A stretch of 64,000 nt of DNA from Paramyrothecium sp. XJ0827 (lineage: Eukaryota; Ascomycota; Sordariomycetes; Hypocreales; Stachybotryaceae), in contig JAJFPB010000004.1 of assembly GCA_020881915.1 (NCBI GenBank), positions 3,286,001 through 3,350,000 of the forward strand, read 5' to 3'. Below are positions 49,346 through 59,816 of the stretch, in pieces. How positions within the stretch are numbered: position 1 is the stretch's first letter; each line of letters starts with the position of its first letter. The position numbers were made by a program, and so were the translations under genes. The notes beneath the pieces are model-generated. The model did no database searches, had not been told where the DNA came from, and saw nothing but the letters and a program-made list of their open reading frames with translations.

Positions 49346-51066
49346 TCAACGACGCTTCTTTCCTCCAGCAACAGGTTTCGCCACTGGCGCTGCATGGTCT
49401 TCATCACGAATGTGAGCGAAGAGCTTGGACCTAGAAGAAAATGCCTCATTACAGACGGAGCAACGATACTATAAAAGTTAATAATGGAAGTCTGGATGGA
49501 GGAGGTCTGCTATATGCCTACCTCATCGTTGTCTTGTGTGCGAAGGGCGGCTGCCTTCTTTTCTCTCTTCGCCTTGGCTTTGCCGACCTTCTTCTTTGGC
49601 GCAACATCCTCGACTGATAAATCATTTGCAGAAGCCGATAGTGCGTTATCAAGCGTGTCATCCAATGGGCCTGGTTTGGTATCGCTTGGCGGATTTGATG
49701 TGAGACGATCCTCCACAGCACTCCTGGGAGCGTAATCATCACTGTCCAGCGCATGATTCGAGCTCCGAGAAGAGCGGCCGCTGTCAGCTTCATCATTAGA
49801 ATCTTCTGACTTCTTAGTATTCGACTCGGCAGGTACGTCTGGACTGGGGCTGGCCAAGCCAGAGGAGCCTGGAGGGGTTTCCTTGAGAGTTTCCTGTCCT
49901 GGACCTGCCGGCTCCTCTAACTCGAGATCAAGTTCGGCACCCTCTTTCTTCATCTGACGACGCAGCTGCTGGACAGCTTTCACATGTTTCTTACTTCGCT
50001 CATGGGCCTCCAGCTGATTCTCACTTTTGAAGGTTTTGTTGCAAACGACGCATTCTAGCACTTCGACTTCCGAAACCTCCTCGGATTCAGAGAATTGATC
50101 CGAAAGGGGGTCGTTGTCTTTGGACCGAGCCCATTCTGGGACCTCGTAAGCAGCGAGCTTTTCTTGGTTTGCGGCACGCGAGCGAGCGGCTTGGGCGGCT
50201 GCCGCATCGCGTAGCGACTTTTGACGCTCAGCATCACTCTGAGTATTAGGGATATAACGAGTATCGCGCTTTCGCACAAAGGTGACAAGGAACCGAACTG
50301 CATCATTGAACTCGCGAATGGCGTCGTCGCGGCATTTTCGATTTTCTTTCTCCATCAAACGACGAACTCGCCGATCAGGAGCGTCGGAGAGCCGATACTT
50401 GTCTTTCCACGAGAATGACTTGACTGTAGAGAAACTAGCCCAGCAAGCGTAGAAAGGTCGGACAACGGTCTCATATCCATCGTCTGAAGAGCCAAATGTT
50501 GGGTAATCAACGCAATCAACGGCGTCGAATTCGGCGGCAGCCTCTTCCTCCAGAGCTAGGTGCTCGAATGTCTCTCTAGCAATACCAAAGAAACCGTTGG
50601 TCTCGTCAGTGAAGGGAACAGTGGCATTGAATTTCCGAATGAGACTCATGATCTCCTCAGTGGAGGTTAGGCGGACATTGCGGAAGGTGGGTGGTTCGTT
50701 GCCATCTTGCTGGCCGTCCAGTCCATTCAAAATGGCATCTCGATGTGAGTCGTACCATGCACGCTCCTGAGGATCGGAGAGAACCTCATATGCAGACTGG
50801 ATTTCAGCAAACCTCTTGGTAGCAGATTCGACATCATTCAGGTTGCGATCCGGGTGAAGCTCTAGAGCCCTCCTGCGGTAAGCCTTCTTGATCCTTCAAG
50901 TCGTGTTAGCAGGTTTTGCAGCTGTCGCGTGCATAGAAAATTTGGGAACTTGCTCGTCATCGCTTGCCAGGCGCTCGACGCCAAGGAGGTCATAGTAGCA
51001 AGTCTTTGATTGTTGTTGAGTGGCGCCAGCGGCGTCTCCTTGACTCGAAGACTGGTTGCCTCCCAT
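49346..51066 (-). CDS. JJJ1: Jjj1/DNAJC21-like J-protein, 60S ribosome biogenesis
   Basis: Hsp70 co-chaperone that in yeast helps release Arx1 from pre-60S particles (role from family). Exons 51066-50954, 50893-49522 and 49468-49346 give 535 residues. The J domain begins at YYDLLGV (about 24) with HPD at 51-53. The first C2H2 finger (C-x2-C...H-x5-H, about 319-342) is [18 protein letters not shown]. Acidic/Ser-rich and Lys-rich stretches follow. A second finger, [10 protein letters not shown]...HIRDEDH (496-520), is encoded by the last small exon and is missed if intron 2 is read through. Intron 1 (50894-50953) uses a GC donor (GCAAGT) and AG acceptor; no GT site restores DDEIKKAYRR. Confidence 0.93.
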
Positions 51067-52790
51067 AGTGGTGGCAGTTACCTCAACAATGAATGAATTC
51101 TTGAACGATAAAATTAAGGCAAGCCAGTGAGGAGATGTCGGACACCAAAGTTAGGTAGTCTTCGACGCCGGCAGTCGGGGAGCTCAACTACCTTAAAACA
51201 CCGACAAAAATAACGTGCAAGCTCTGCAAGCTCGGCTCACTGTACTAATCAGTATCAATGAAGGGTCGGTTGATTTTCACATGAACTGAGTCACCCGCAG
51301 GTTTTCGATAGACTCATTATGAGAAATATTACTTGACCTCATGGCTTGAGCAGGTAATGCTAGGTACCTTGTCTTACTTAACAAAGTCGTGAAACCCCAA
51401 AATCCCTAAGTCGGAGTACTTCCAGGTACATTGAGGAACCATTTGGGCCTAGACGACACGACGAGATCCACGGGATCGCCCCATCCCAAGTTATTCATAG
51501 CCAAGGCGGTGCTTGGCAGACCAGCTTGAAGCGACCAGATAAAGGTGCAAGATGGTTTTTTTTTTTTGGGGGGGGGCATTACTTCAAATTGGGTACCTTA
51601 GCAATGGAATTATATGCTGCAACTGCTTTACCATATCACAGTAGCACTGGACATTTGAGCTCACCTCTGCATCCTGCTGCGGGGGTGGCCATACCGCAAG
51701 GTCCCTACCTATCAGTAGGCACCTTGCTTTTCAAGAACCTACCTACCTAGGTAAGTATCTTAGATACCTTAGACGGTGTCGAAAAAAGCGATGCCACACA
51801 AAAGCAGCTGTTTGGGTCCCCTAACCCTGACACACGGGCTTTTTCTCTTTGTCGACGGTACTTCCTGGGATTCTTATTTAGGCGCGATTTCGACTTACGG
51901 TAGGGTAGGTAGGCTTAGCTTGCGGCGTCCGCCCGCGTCGAGGTGCATCATCGCAAGGCTTTGGGAACTAAAAGGTAGACTTGATGCGCCTCGAATAGGG
52001 TACTGTACTTCGTTTAATTTCGTTTTATTTCATTCTTGTTCCTGTCTACATCTCACATGTTATTCTTTTGATGCTCCATAAGGTAGTATCTGTCCTATCC
52101 AACAGCGAGGCGACGTGAGGTACTGGCGAAATTTTTACAGTATATGCATGATCTACCTACCTTACCCAGCTCGGCTCGGATACCTTATTGAACTAAAATA
52201 TCGTGTCCCCATCTATTTCCCTGTTTTCTTTTCCTCCGCAAGATACTGTTTACTTTAAGAGTTAACCAACCGTGCACCGTTTGTCTGTGGCGCTGGACTG
52301 GTCAGGGCAGGACCCAAGCTTCAGCGTCCGGGTGGCACAAACTCAGCCAATCTGGGATGCGGTCAAGCGGTCGTCACAGTTGATTCGATGAAGGACCCTG
52401 GCGCCAGCTGATCCACGAGCTGCGCTCCCGAGAGCCTAGACCGAGAATCTGTGGCCACTAATGAGGCAAAATGGCACATGGGAGGAATCGAAGCTAAAGA
52501 GGTAGGACCTCGACTTCTTCGCCAAGGTCGGGCACCATAACGGCTAGTGCATACAAAAGACTTCTCGTCCTCTTCGCAAACTCCCAGGCTGTTGAACACT
52601 ATCACCAGTGCTACCCACGCACAACCCATGGTCTTTGCGCTTGCTTCTCCTTGACGAACACACTCTGTTGTACCAACCACCCCGACCGCCGATCGCTTGT
52701 CTCCCCTGCCCCACGCTGAAACCCCATGCATGCCTTGCAGCTGCACATTTGCTCTCCGTTCCAGCCTCAGCGTGACCTGTCTCGCCTGCC
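51067..52790. other. divergent intergenic region JJJ1 / SPX-RING
   Basis: 1.72 kb with a T12G9 homopolymer tract at 51556-51576 and several TACCTA/TAGGTA clusters (51355, 51590, 51735-51775, 51900, 52150). Short ORFs occur on both strands without recognisable similarity. Confidence 0.5.
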
Positions 52791-54438
52791 ATGAAGTTCG
52801 CTCATAGCTTCAAGGATTCTCTCGCCAGCCAGAGTAAGCATGAAGCTATCTGCTGCCTGGATCGCTGCCCTAAACTTGGGGACCGCTCGTTGCTGACCCG
52901 GACTTCCCACCCCAACCACAGATTTCCCTTCTCATTGGGTTGATCACGCCATTCCCTACGGCCAGTTGAAGAAATGCTTGAAACACGTTCAGCGCGAGCT
53001 TCAAGAATACGGCCTCGATCCCGAGACACTTAGAACACTGCTAAAACCCCCCGAGGGAACATCGCCCGTCGCTCTCAGCTACCACCTTAAAAGTGCGCAC
53101 ATCCATAACTTCCATCGAGACATGCAAGCGAGTACTTAGCAACTATGAGGCAAGCTTGCTAACATTTACGTCTTCAGCCACTGCCGAGTCGCATCAAATC
53201 CGGCCCCGACTGACGGTCACCCTGCACCTCCAAGATGGCGTCGTGGTTGATGCCTCGCTGACGCCGGCATCTCGTCGCTTCCTCGACCGAATTGTCCACG
53301 ACTTGACCGCCAAGCGCAAACCGGAACTCGACCAAAGCCCTGAAGACTCTACTCTCGCGCCCGCCATCGACATAATCGACCCTCCTATATCGACCACACA
53401 AGCCCTGGCTGCGTTACGAGGTGGCTATGAAACCATTGAATTGCCTCTTGTCTTTGATGGCGAGTTCTTTGCACTGCTGCAGAACGATGTGGATCGACTC
53501 GACGAGCTTCAAGCCCAGGAACGTAAAAATATGGCTGCAGTCATCGAAGAGCTTGGAAAAGAAGTCTCGTCGGTATCCCAGCCAAGCCGTTTTTCACGAA
53601 CTGATCTAGCACGGTGGCGACACATCTTCGAGCTTTATCTGGATGCTCAAGTATTCTTTGCTACAAATGAACAAGACCACGGCCTTAGGTCTAGCCAAAC
53701 TGCCCTGAAGCAGCTACAGTGGTTTCAGAACGAGGTGGAAAAACGGTCACTGGCCAAAGGCTTCAAGCTTCGCGAAAGTCGAGTTGCTTTTACGCGGTTT
53801 CTCAATCTCAATGCCAGCCTGTTGACAAACCTTCAGTTCCAAGAATTGAATCGTCTTGCCGTATACAAAATCCTGAAAAGTAAAGTTGTCCTACTAATCC
53901 CGCGCTTGCAGTCCTGAACCTGGCACTGACATGTCTAGAATTCGATAAGAGAACCTCATTAGGAGTATCTGCAGAATTTCCGACGGCACTACGTTCTGAT
54001 CGCCTCTTGACCGGAAGTATCGCCAAGGACATTTGTTCCGAAATTTCGCAGAATCTTGTATCGGTCGTGCCGCAGATTAATGATTACCTCTGTCCGATTT
54101 GTTTCTCAATTGCTTACCGACCTGTGCGCTTGGCTTGTCAACACGTATTTTGCATACGCTGCATAGTCAAGATTCAACGCCGTCGAGAGAGGCACTGTCC
54201 CCTATGCAGAGCGGACGTTGTAATGGACGCGTGCTTAGGTATGTCCGAACGTTTCGTGGCCACCGCGCCTGGATATGTGTTAACGAGAGCTTCAGACAAT
54301 CTCGACTGGGATCTAGCCAAATATTTGAAGAAATATTTCCCGAAGGAGGTGAAAGAAAAGCAACATGCCAACGAAATTGAGCGCTATATCGAGGATTATG
54401 GCGTTGAACATATTAGCCAACCATGCAGTATCATGTGA
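52791..54438 (+). CDS. SPX-domain RING E3 ligase with CaaX-like end
   Basis: Likely phosphate- or inositol-polyphosphate-responsive ubiquitin ligase (inferred from domains). Exons 52791-52833, 52922-53092, 53178-53879 and 53939-54438 give 471 residues. The N-terminal MKFAHSFKDSLASQNFPSHW and YGQLKKCLKH define the SPX start; the domain continues to about 320 (KRTSLGVSAEFPTAL) with a long insert. A C3HC4 RING spans Cys357 to Cys395 (CPIC...CQHVFC..C...CPLC). The last four residues are CSIM, which fits a prenylation CaaX motif. Exon 1 is only 43 bp, so the start depends on splicing; the reading MKFAHSF is strongly family-like. Known fungal members include the S. pombe SPX-RING protein Pqr1 and RING-14-like proteins. 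Confidence 0.9.
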
Positions 54439-54790
54439 GGCTACGGGCTTTGATGCTGCATTGTATCTTGCCACCGCCCTTTCTTAATGGTCTGGGCAAT
54501 CCATCCAGCCCAGCCTGAGCTGTAGATCTGCATTCAGGGCTTGAGTTTGCACTGATGTAAGTCTGTCTATTTAACATTGTCTATCGAGATTATTTACACC
54601 TTGACTAACTTGACCAAGATACCTGTCATGATTACCCCAAGACGTCGTTTGGAGGGCGAAATTCTCGTGGATATTCAGAAAATTGAATCCCCTGCCCACC
54701 ATCCCAAACCACACCGTCCGCTGAGGCGTGAGCAACAGAAAACGTGCACAGTGTGTGACGAAGCGTCTGGTCGTCGTTCTAGTGTTAGAT
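54439..54790. other. convergent 3' regions, SPX-RING and STR2
   Basis: 352 bp between the two stop codons, expected to hold both 3' untranslated regions. A 99-codon frame (54577-54876) is not supported by any recognisable domain. Confidence 0.5.
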
Positions 54791-56810
54791 CTAAAGAACC
54801 GACACCGCCTCCGCGGCTTTCAGGGCTTTTTGGAAAGTTTCGCGTAATTCTCCCGTTTCCTCCAGTCCTACACTAACTCGGACAAGATTTGGGTCAACAC
54901 CACACTCAGCTGCCCACGGCATTTCCTGGTAATGCGCCAGCAATACATAAGGAGAGCAAAGAGTAAAGTTGGTCCCCAAGCTTGGTCCTTTAGCGATTTC
55001 TATCGCATCATAGAATGCTTGAGACTGCTGCGGGTCGTTGAAAACAATGGACAATAGGCCGCCATAGCCGCCGTTGGGCAAGCGACAAGCGTCGTAACAG
55101 GGTCGGGACGGATTGTACTTGGGGTAATATAGGGCTTTGACTAGGGGGTGATCGCGTAGAGTGTCGCAGATAGCCTCCGCGTTAATGTTGATACGGTCGA
55201 CACGTGCGATGAAGTCTCTGCTGTTTCGCTCCATGAAGATAACGTCTTCGGGCCAGTACGTGTCCTCGTAAATTTCGCCCATGGTTTCCTTGAGCTGGGC
55301 GTAGTACCTCCCATCTGGATTCAAAATAGCACTACCTCCCATAACATTGCAATCGCCGGAGAAGATTTTTGTCAGACTGCTCACAACCATATCGGCCACG
55401 TGCAATACGTTAATATTGACGAAGCTGCCGATTGTCTCATCGACAACCAGAGCAAAATCATACTCATCAGCCAGTTTCCTAATGCGTTGCAAGTCTGGAC
55501 AGGACAAGAGGGGGTTTCCGGGGAACTCGCAGAATAAACCGAGGAACCGCTCGCCACGCTTGAGACGCTCCTCCAAATCATCCAGTTCCGCAGATGATCC
55601 ATGACCGTAGAACAGACATCCGGGCCCGAACTTCTGCAGGATCTTGAGGGTATCAACATAGGGGAAGCCATAGTTGATGCTCTTGAGAGGCCCTCGAGCG
55701 GCTAGAAGTGCACGGTGAGCATTGTAGATGGCATTCATACCCGCGGGAAATAAGTATACGTCGTCCTCACGAAGGCTGACAACGCCTCTGGTGTTGGTGG
55801 CCATGGGAGGCAACGCGGCTTCGTCCAGGTCCACCTCGCTGGTGAGAGAACCAGCGATTCTCCTTCGAATAGCTGACTTGGCTGGTTCGACAAGGGACAA
55901 ATTGAGGTTCCTCCCAAATCGCTCTTCCAAAAAGAGTGAGCTCTCCCGAGATTCCACAGGATCCTCCACGGGAGGGGAAGTGCGCTTCGACGTAGCAGAA
56001 GAAATTCCATCCACGGAGCCGGGCCGTTGGTATCGCTTCGGTCCACGCAGGGGCCTGGTTTGTGGAGTTCCGTTGGTGGGCGAATGCGACGCGGTGGCCG
56101 GTACCATCAGATCAGCTGTGAGCAAGGCATGGCAAAAGTCGGCACGTCGGCTGGAGACACCATCTCCAGTATGCTGCCAGTACTGCTTAGCCAAGGGGAA
56201 GGCATTTTCTGGGAATAGTACAGCAGACACGGTTGGTGACAGCTGTTTGAGCAGAGGTGAGAGCTGCTTTGAAGCATCCAGCACAAGATCAATGATGTCT
56301 GCGTCTGCCAGGTTACCGTTCGTAGTTCGCGAACGTATAAAGTCAAGACAACGTCTGGCACAAGAAGGGGTAGGAAACAACATGGCCTTCTGGCCTTGTT
56401 GTCCATACTTGGACAAGACGTCCTGCGCTAGGGCCTGAATGCTCTTATGGATGAAGAAGCTACAATACACAGCAGTTTAGCCAAGTAAATCCGACAAACA
56501 GCGAGTGAAGGAACCACCCTCGAATATCTTTGGGAACTTACCGTGGGTACCCAGTATTCATGCGGTCAACAACCCATGGCTCACCTTCTTCGTAGCCAAC
56601 ATTGGATTGCCATGTGGGCAATGAAACGCTCACAGCCTGAGAAACTGGTAAGTAACTTCGATAAGAAGAAAGAAGAAGGGATCAAAAGAAAAAGAAAATA
56701 ATAAGAATAAGAAACTTTGCCCGCCAATACAATGTCGGTGCGACGAACTTGGAAAGACTCACGTGAGCAGTATCTGGGGGGATGGACTCGCCCAACTCGA
56801 ATGTAGGCAT
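54791..56810 (-). CDS. STR2: cystathionine gamma-synthase (Str2/Met-7 type)
   Basis: PLP enzyme that makes cystathionine from an activated homoserine and cysteine, in transsulfuration towards methionine. Exons 56810-56763, 56636-56542 and 56459-54791 give 603 residues, near the size of fungal Str2. Motifs: the start [20 protein letters not shown] with [11 protein letters not shown]; a long N-terminal extension peculiar to the fungal family; DETIGSFVN (PLP pyridine Asp388); and SSLTKIFSG with PLP lysine Lys412. The C-terminal SVGLEET matches the substrate-binding Arg region. Exon 1 is only 48 bp and intron 1 is 126 bp; both are defined by clear GTGAGT and CTCAG sites. The long last exon alone would start mid-protein. 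Confidence 0.93.
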
Positions 56811-57998
56811 GATCGAACAGGACCAGGACGGGTCAAGCGGCCCCAATTGACAGTACAGTGGGTGTCGTCTGCCGGTGCGAGGCAAGCAGCTTTGAGTTCC
56901 GTGGCGACTAGAGGTACTCGGGGCAGCGAACTTTCAAGGTTGGCTGGCAGTTGGTTAACGATGGAAAAGCAATGGGCCAGGTTGAAATTGGGCCGGAGGA
57001 GTGCAGAGGTCAGGCACGCTACAGCACAGCTACCTTAGTAAATCCTTAGTCCCTTGTGCGATAGACTACCTACCTTACCTTATCATGCTCACCTTAGCCT
57101 CGCTGGCTTTGACTTTGCCTCATGGTAGCGCGACCCCACGAAACCCGAACGCAGGTCTCCGGAGGGGCGGCCGAAGATCGGAGTGCTTTTTGTGCTGGAG
57201 TCACGGGGGTGGGGCGACGGAGGAGTCAGGACCAACCGTCACGAAACGAACGCATCAACATGACCACAGGCACGGAATATTTCTCGTACTCCAGTCATGA
57301 GTGGGTGAAAAGAGGGAGAGAGGGGTTGTGGCAATGCACGACGACGCCCTGGCTACGTTACCTACCATGGCCTTCGAATCGGCTCCGACTGCAGGAGGTG
57401 CTCAATGCGACCCTCCTCCAGTCCTCGAAATAAGGACCGAGCCCGCTGCATCATGCGCGGATCGGCGCGTCGGAGGACTGCTGCATTGGCCGGCGTCTAC
57501 TGCGCGAGGCAAAGCGTTTTGTTTTACGAGATATCTTCAAACCGAGGACCAACTGCTCTTCTCTGCCTTTCGAAGATCTTTGAAGCCTCGCATGGCCATG
57601 AGTCTGAGTAGAACCCCCACTCAGAATTTAGCATAAAGCAACTGCACTGTGTATAGACCCTAGCTTGATTCCCCTCAATGCCCATTTCGTGAAACCTGTA
57701 TTCAAAATACGCCCTCCATGCCTGCAATATTACCGACTGAGACGGATCAGAGGCGCCGAGTTGCGCGAACATACATCGCCATGTCATGAATGAAACAAAA
57801 TATGCAACCCGCAGGAAGGGTGGGACGAGCCAAAATAAGAGCAAAGCAAAGCATAATAAAACAAAACAAACACCCCCTCCTCCTCCCTCCTTTCTCGAAA
57901 GGAAACAAAGCAGAGGGGCAAAATTGAGAAAGTAAAGGACTCGAAGACCAGGCCAACGATTGATCTTGAGGGGGACCAAGAAGTTGTCCATTACTCGC
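56811..57998. other. intergenic region upstream of STR2
   Basis: 1.19 kb with the STR2 promoter and the 3' region of the VOC-protein gene. CTACCTACCTTACCTTATC near 57067 belongs to the window-wide TACCT motif. ORFs of 60-111 codons on the plus strand have no recognisable similarity. Confidence 0.5.
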
Positions 57999-59816
57999 TC
58001 AACGATGGTGCCTGTGGCTTCGTCGACTGCTCTTACTACCGACACAGCTAATGCTGTCGCTCGGTGCCAGACTGACCAGGTCGTCATCCCAATTGGCTTG
58101 GCTGCTTCCCACTCCACTCGTTGGCAGAGGCACGTGTCTGGCTGAGGCTTGGCTACGAGTTCTACTCGATGACCTTCTGCCGCCTGCCTGACTACCAGAA
58201 ATGGGAGGCCTGGGAACAGACGCCCGACTGCCTGCTCTACTCCTGACCACAACCTCGTGCTCCATGTATGGCTCCTCATCAAACGGCACCCTCACTCTGG
58301 GCGGTCGAGTCGTCGAGGTCGAACGGTGAGTCCGTGCCGAAACATACGACTCGCGGTCTGCTTCGTGAGTCGACCGGTGTGAACGTGAGTGTGTTTGAGA
58401 TTGGGAAGACCTTGGTACTGCACTATGCCGCGAGGGAGCATGACTTCGCATACCACCTCCCGAAAGAACATACGTCGTTGGCTCACGGCCCAGAGGCGTC
58501 TCACTGCGGGACCGTACACTGACTGTTCGGCCAGTCTGGTGTCTAGATGAGTGGCGGCTGCGGCCATCGTAAGCTTCGTCAACATCTCGGGCGTGCGAAG
58601 CAGGCTTGCCGATACTGGGCTCATAAACACGTGTTGTAGGTGGTAAATATCGTGGCGGTGGCCACACATTCTCGAAATCCTCGACCACATCGGCATACGC
58701 TACCCTCCAGGCCGCATAATCGTCGACGCGCTTCCTAGGAGGATAGTCGTGTGCGGTGCCACGGGCGTGATAGTCATCGACAGGTTTCCGTTGACTCGCT
58801 GCGCTGAAAGTCGAGCCCCGATCATCGTAACGGCTCCTCCTGTCTGAAGGGATCTTTTCAGGGAACGTGGCCCGGCGGGGTAGCAGGGGGGCGGCATCGA
58901 CCTCTTGAACTGGCTTTCGTTCTCTATCTTGAGATACCAGGCCGTATGTGACAGCGGCACCAGCCGCAACGCCTAGCAGCGCACCGAGTACGGTTGTTGT
59001 ACTTAAGCCGCTAGTTAGGGAGCTTTGTCGCGGCGAGTCGGACTGTATTGGCTCGGCCTTGGCGACCTGACGCTGAGTTGATGGATGTGGCGCCGTTGCT
59101 GATGACAACGATACATTGTGAGGCCGGGCAGAGGACGTTGATGCTGAGTCGTGAGTGAGGCTCCGGCGAAGTGGGTAAGATGTGTGTTCGGAACGGCGAG
59201 ACATTGCATAGGCGTGTTCCGGGCGGTCCTGCTGCTGATGGTGATGATACGGGGGAAGAGAAGGAGCAGGACCGAAAGCCTGGGCAGATGCTGCTGTGGA
59301 AGGAGGCCGTGTAGAAGCAATGTCGTAGTTCCAGTGGAGGATACGGCCAGCCTCTTGGCGGGTAGACCGTGCGGTGCGTGAAGCGGAGCCAGCGTATTGA
59401 ACAGTATCTTGGGCGGAATAATCGTCAGGATAGAATGCCTCCATCTTGTTGCCATTCAGGTCGTAAACGACGGCCCGACTCACACCGCCGTCAAAGCCCA
59501 GCCAGGGGCGCTGGCCCCCAGGGAGCAGCAGTGGCGGATTGGCCCTCAGCCCGCAGCCATGGAAATCAATAACGGCGGACCGGGACGGGGCGGTGAGAAC
59601 CAGTGATGAGAGCCTAAGCGGGCCCAAAGGCGTGGGGTTCTGGCGGATCTGCAGCACGGGTTCCCCGTCAAAGCCGTACGTTACCGACGCTGGCGGGTCC
59701 TGATCATCGCCAGTGGGCTCAAGGTCAATGTAGGATAAGCCCAGTGGTTGAAGGACGGCTGAGTAGAAGGAAGAAGCCGATGCGAGGTGCGACACGTCGA
59801 CATACGGTACGACCAT
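57999..59816 (-). CDS. VOC (glyoxalase-like) domain protein with membrane segment and disordered tail
   Basis: One uninterrupted frame of 605 codons from ATG. Residues 1-135 look like a vicinal-oxygen-chelate domain (PYVDVSHLASASSFYSAVLQPLG, GFDGEPVLQI, RAVVYDLNGNKMEAFYP), the fold used by glyoxalase I and related enzymes. I do not see the full set of metal ligands, so activity is uncertain. Residues 150-270 are low complexity. A hydrophobic run at 273-294 (TTTVLGALLGVAAGAAVTYG) can span a membrane. The remainder is Ser/Arg/His-rich and probably disordered. The combination suggests a membrane-anchored protein exposing a regulatory tail. Substrate unknown. High GC and absence of introns differ from its neighbours. 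Confidence 0.75.
   Translation of the reverse strand: MVVPYVDVSHLASASSFYSAVLQPLGLSYIDLEPTGDDQDPPASVTYGFDGEPVLQIRQNPTPLGPLRLSSLVLTAPSRSAVIDFHGCGLRANPPLLLPGGQRPWLGFDGGVSRAVVYDLNGNKMEAFYPDDYSAQDTVQYAGSASRTARSTRQEAGRILHWNYDIASTRPPSTAASAQAFGPAPSLPPYHHHQQQDRPEHAYAMSRRSEHTSYPLRRSLTHDSASTSSARPHNVSLSSATAPHPSTQRQVAKAEPIQSDSPRQSSLTSGLSTTTVLGALLGVAAGAAVTYGLVSQDRERKPVQEVDAAPLLPRRATFPEKIPSDRRSRYDDRGSTFSAASQRKPVDDYHARGTAHDYPPRKRVDDYAAWRVAYADVVEDFENVWPPPRYLPPTTRVYEPSIGKPASHARDVDEAYDGRSRHSSRHQTGRTVSVRSRSETPLGREPTTYVLSGGGMRSHAPSRHSAVPRSSQSQTHSRSHRSTHEADRESYVSARTHRSTSTTRPPRVRVPFDEEPYMEHEVVVRSRAGSRASVPRPPISGSQAGGRRSSSRTRSQASARHVPLPTSGVGSSQANWDDDLVSLAPSDSISCVGSKSSRRSHRHHR

Noticed and set aside
57524..58282. 252-codon minus-strand ORF
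   Set aside because: It overlaps the end of the VOC-protein gene in another frame and lacks any recognisable domain.
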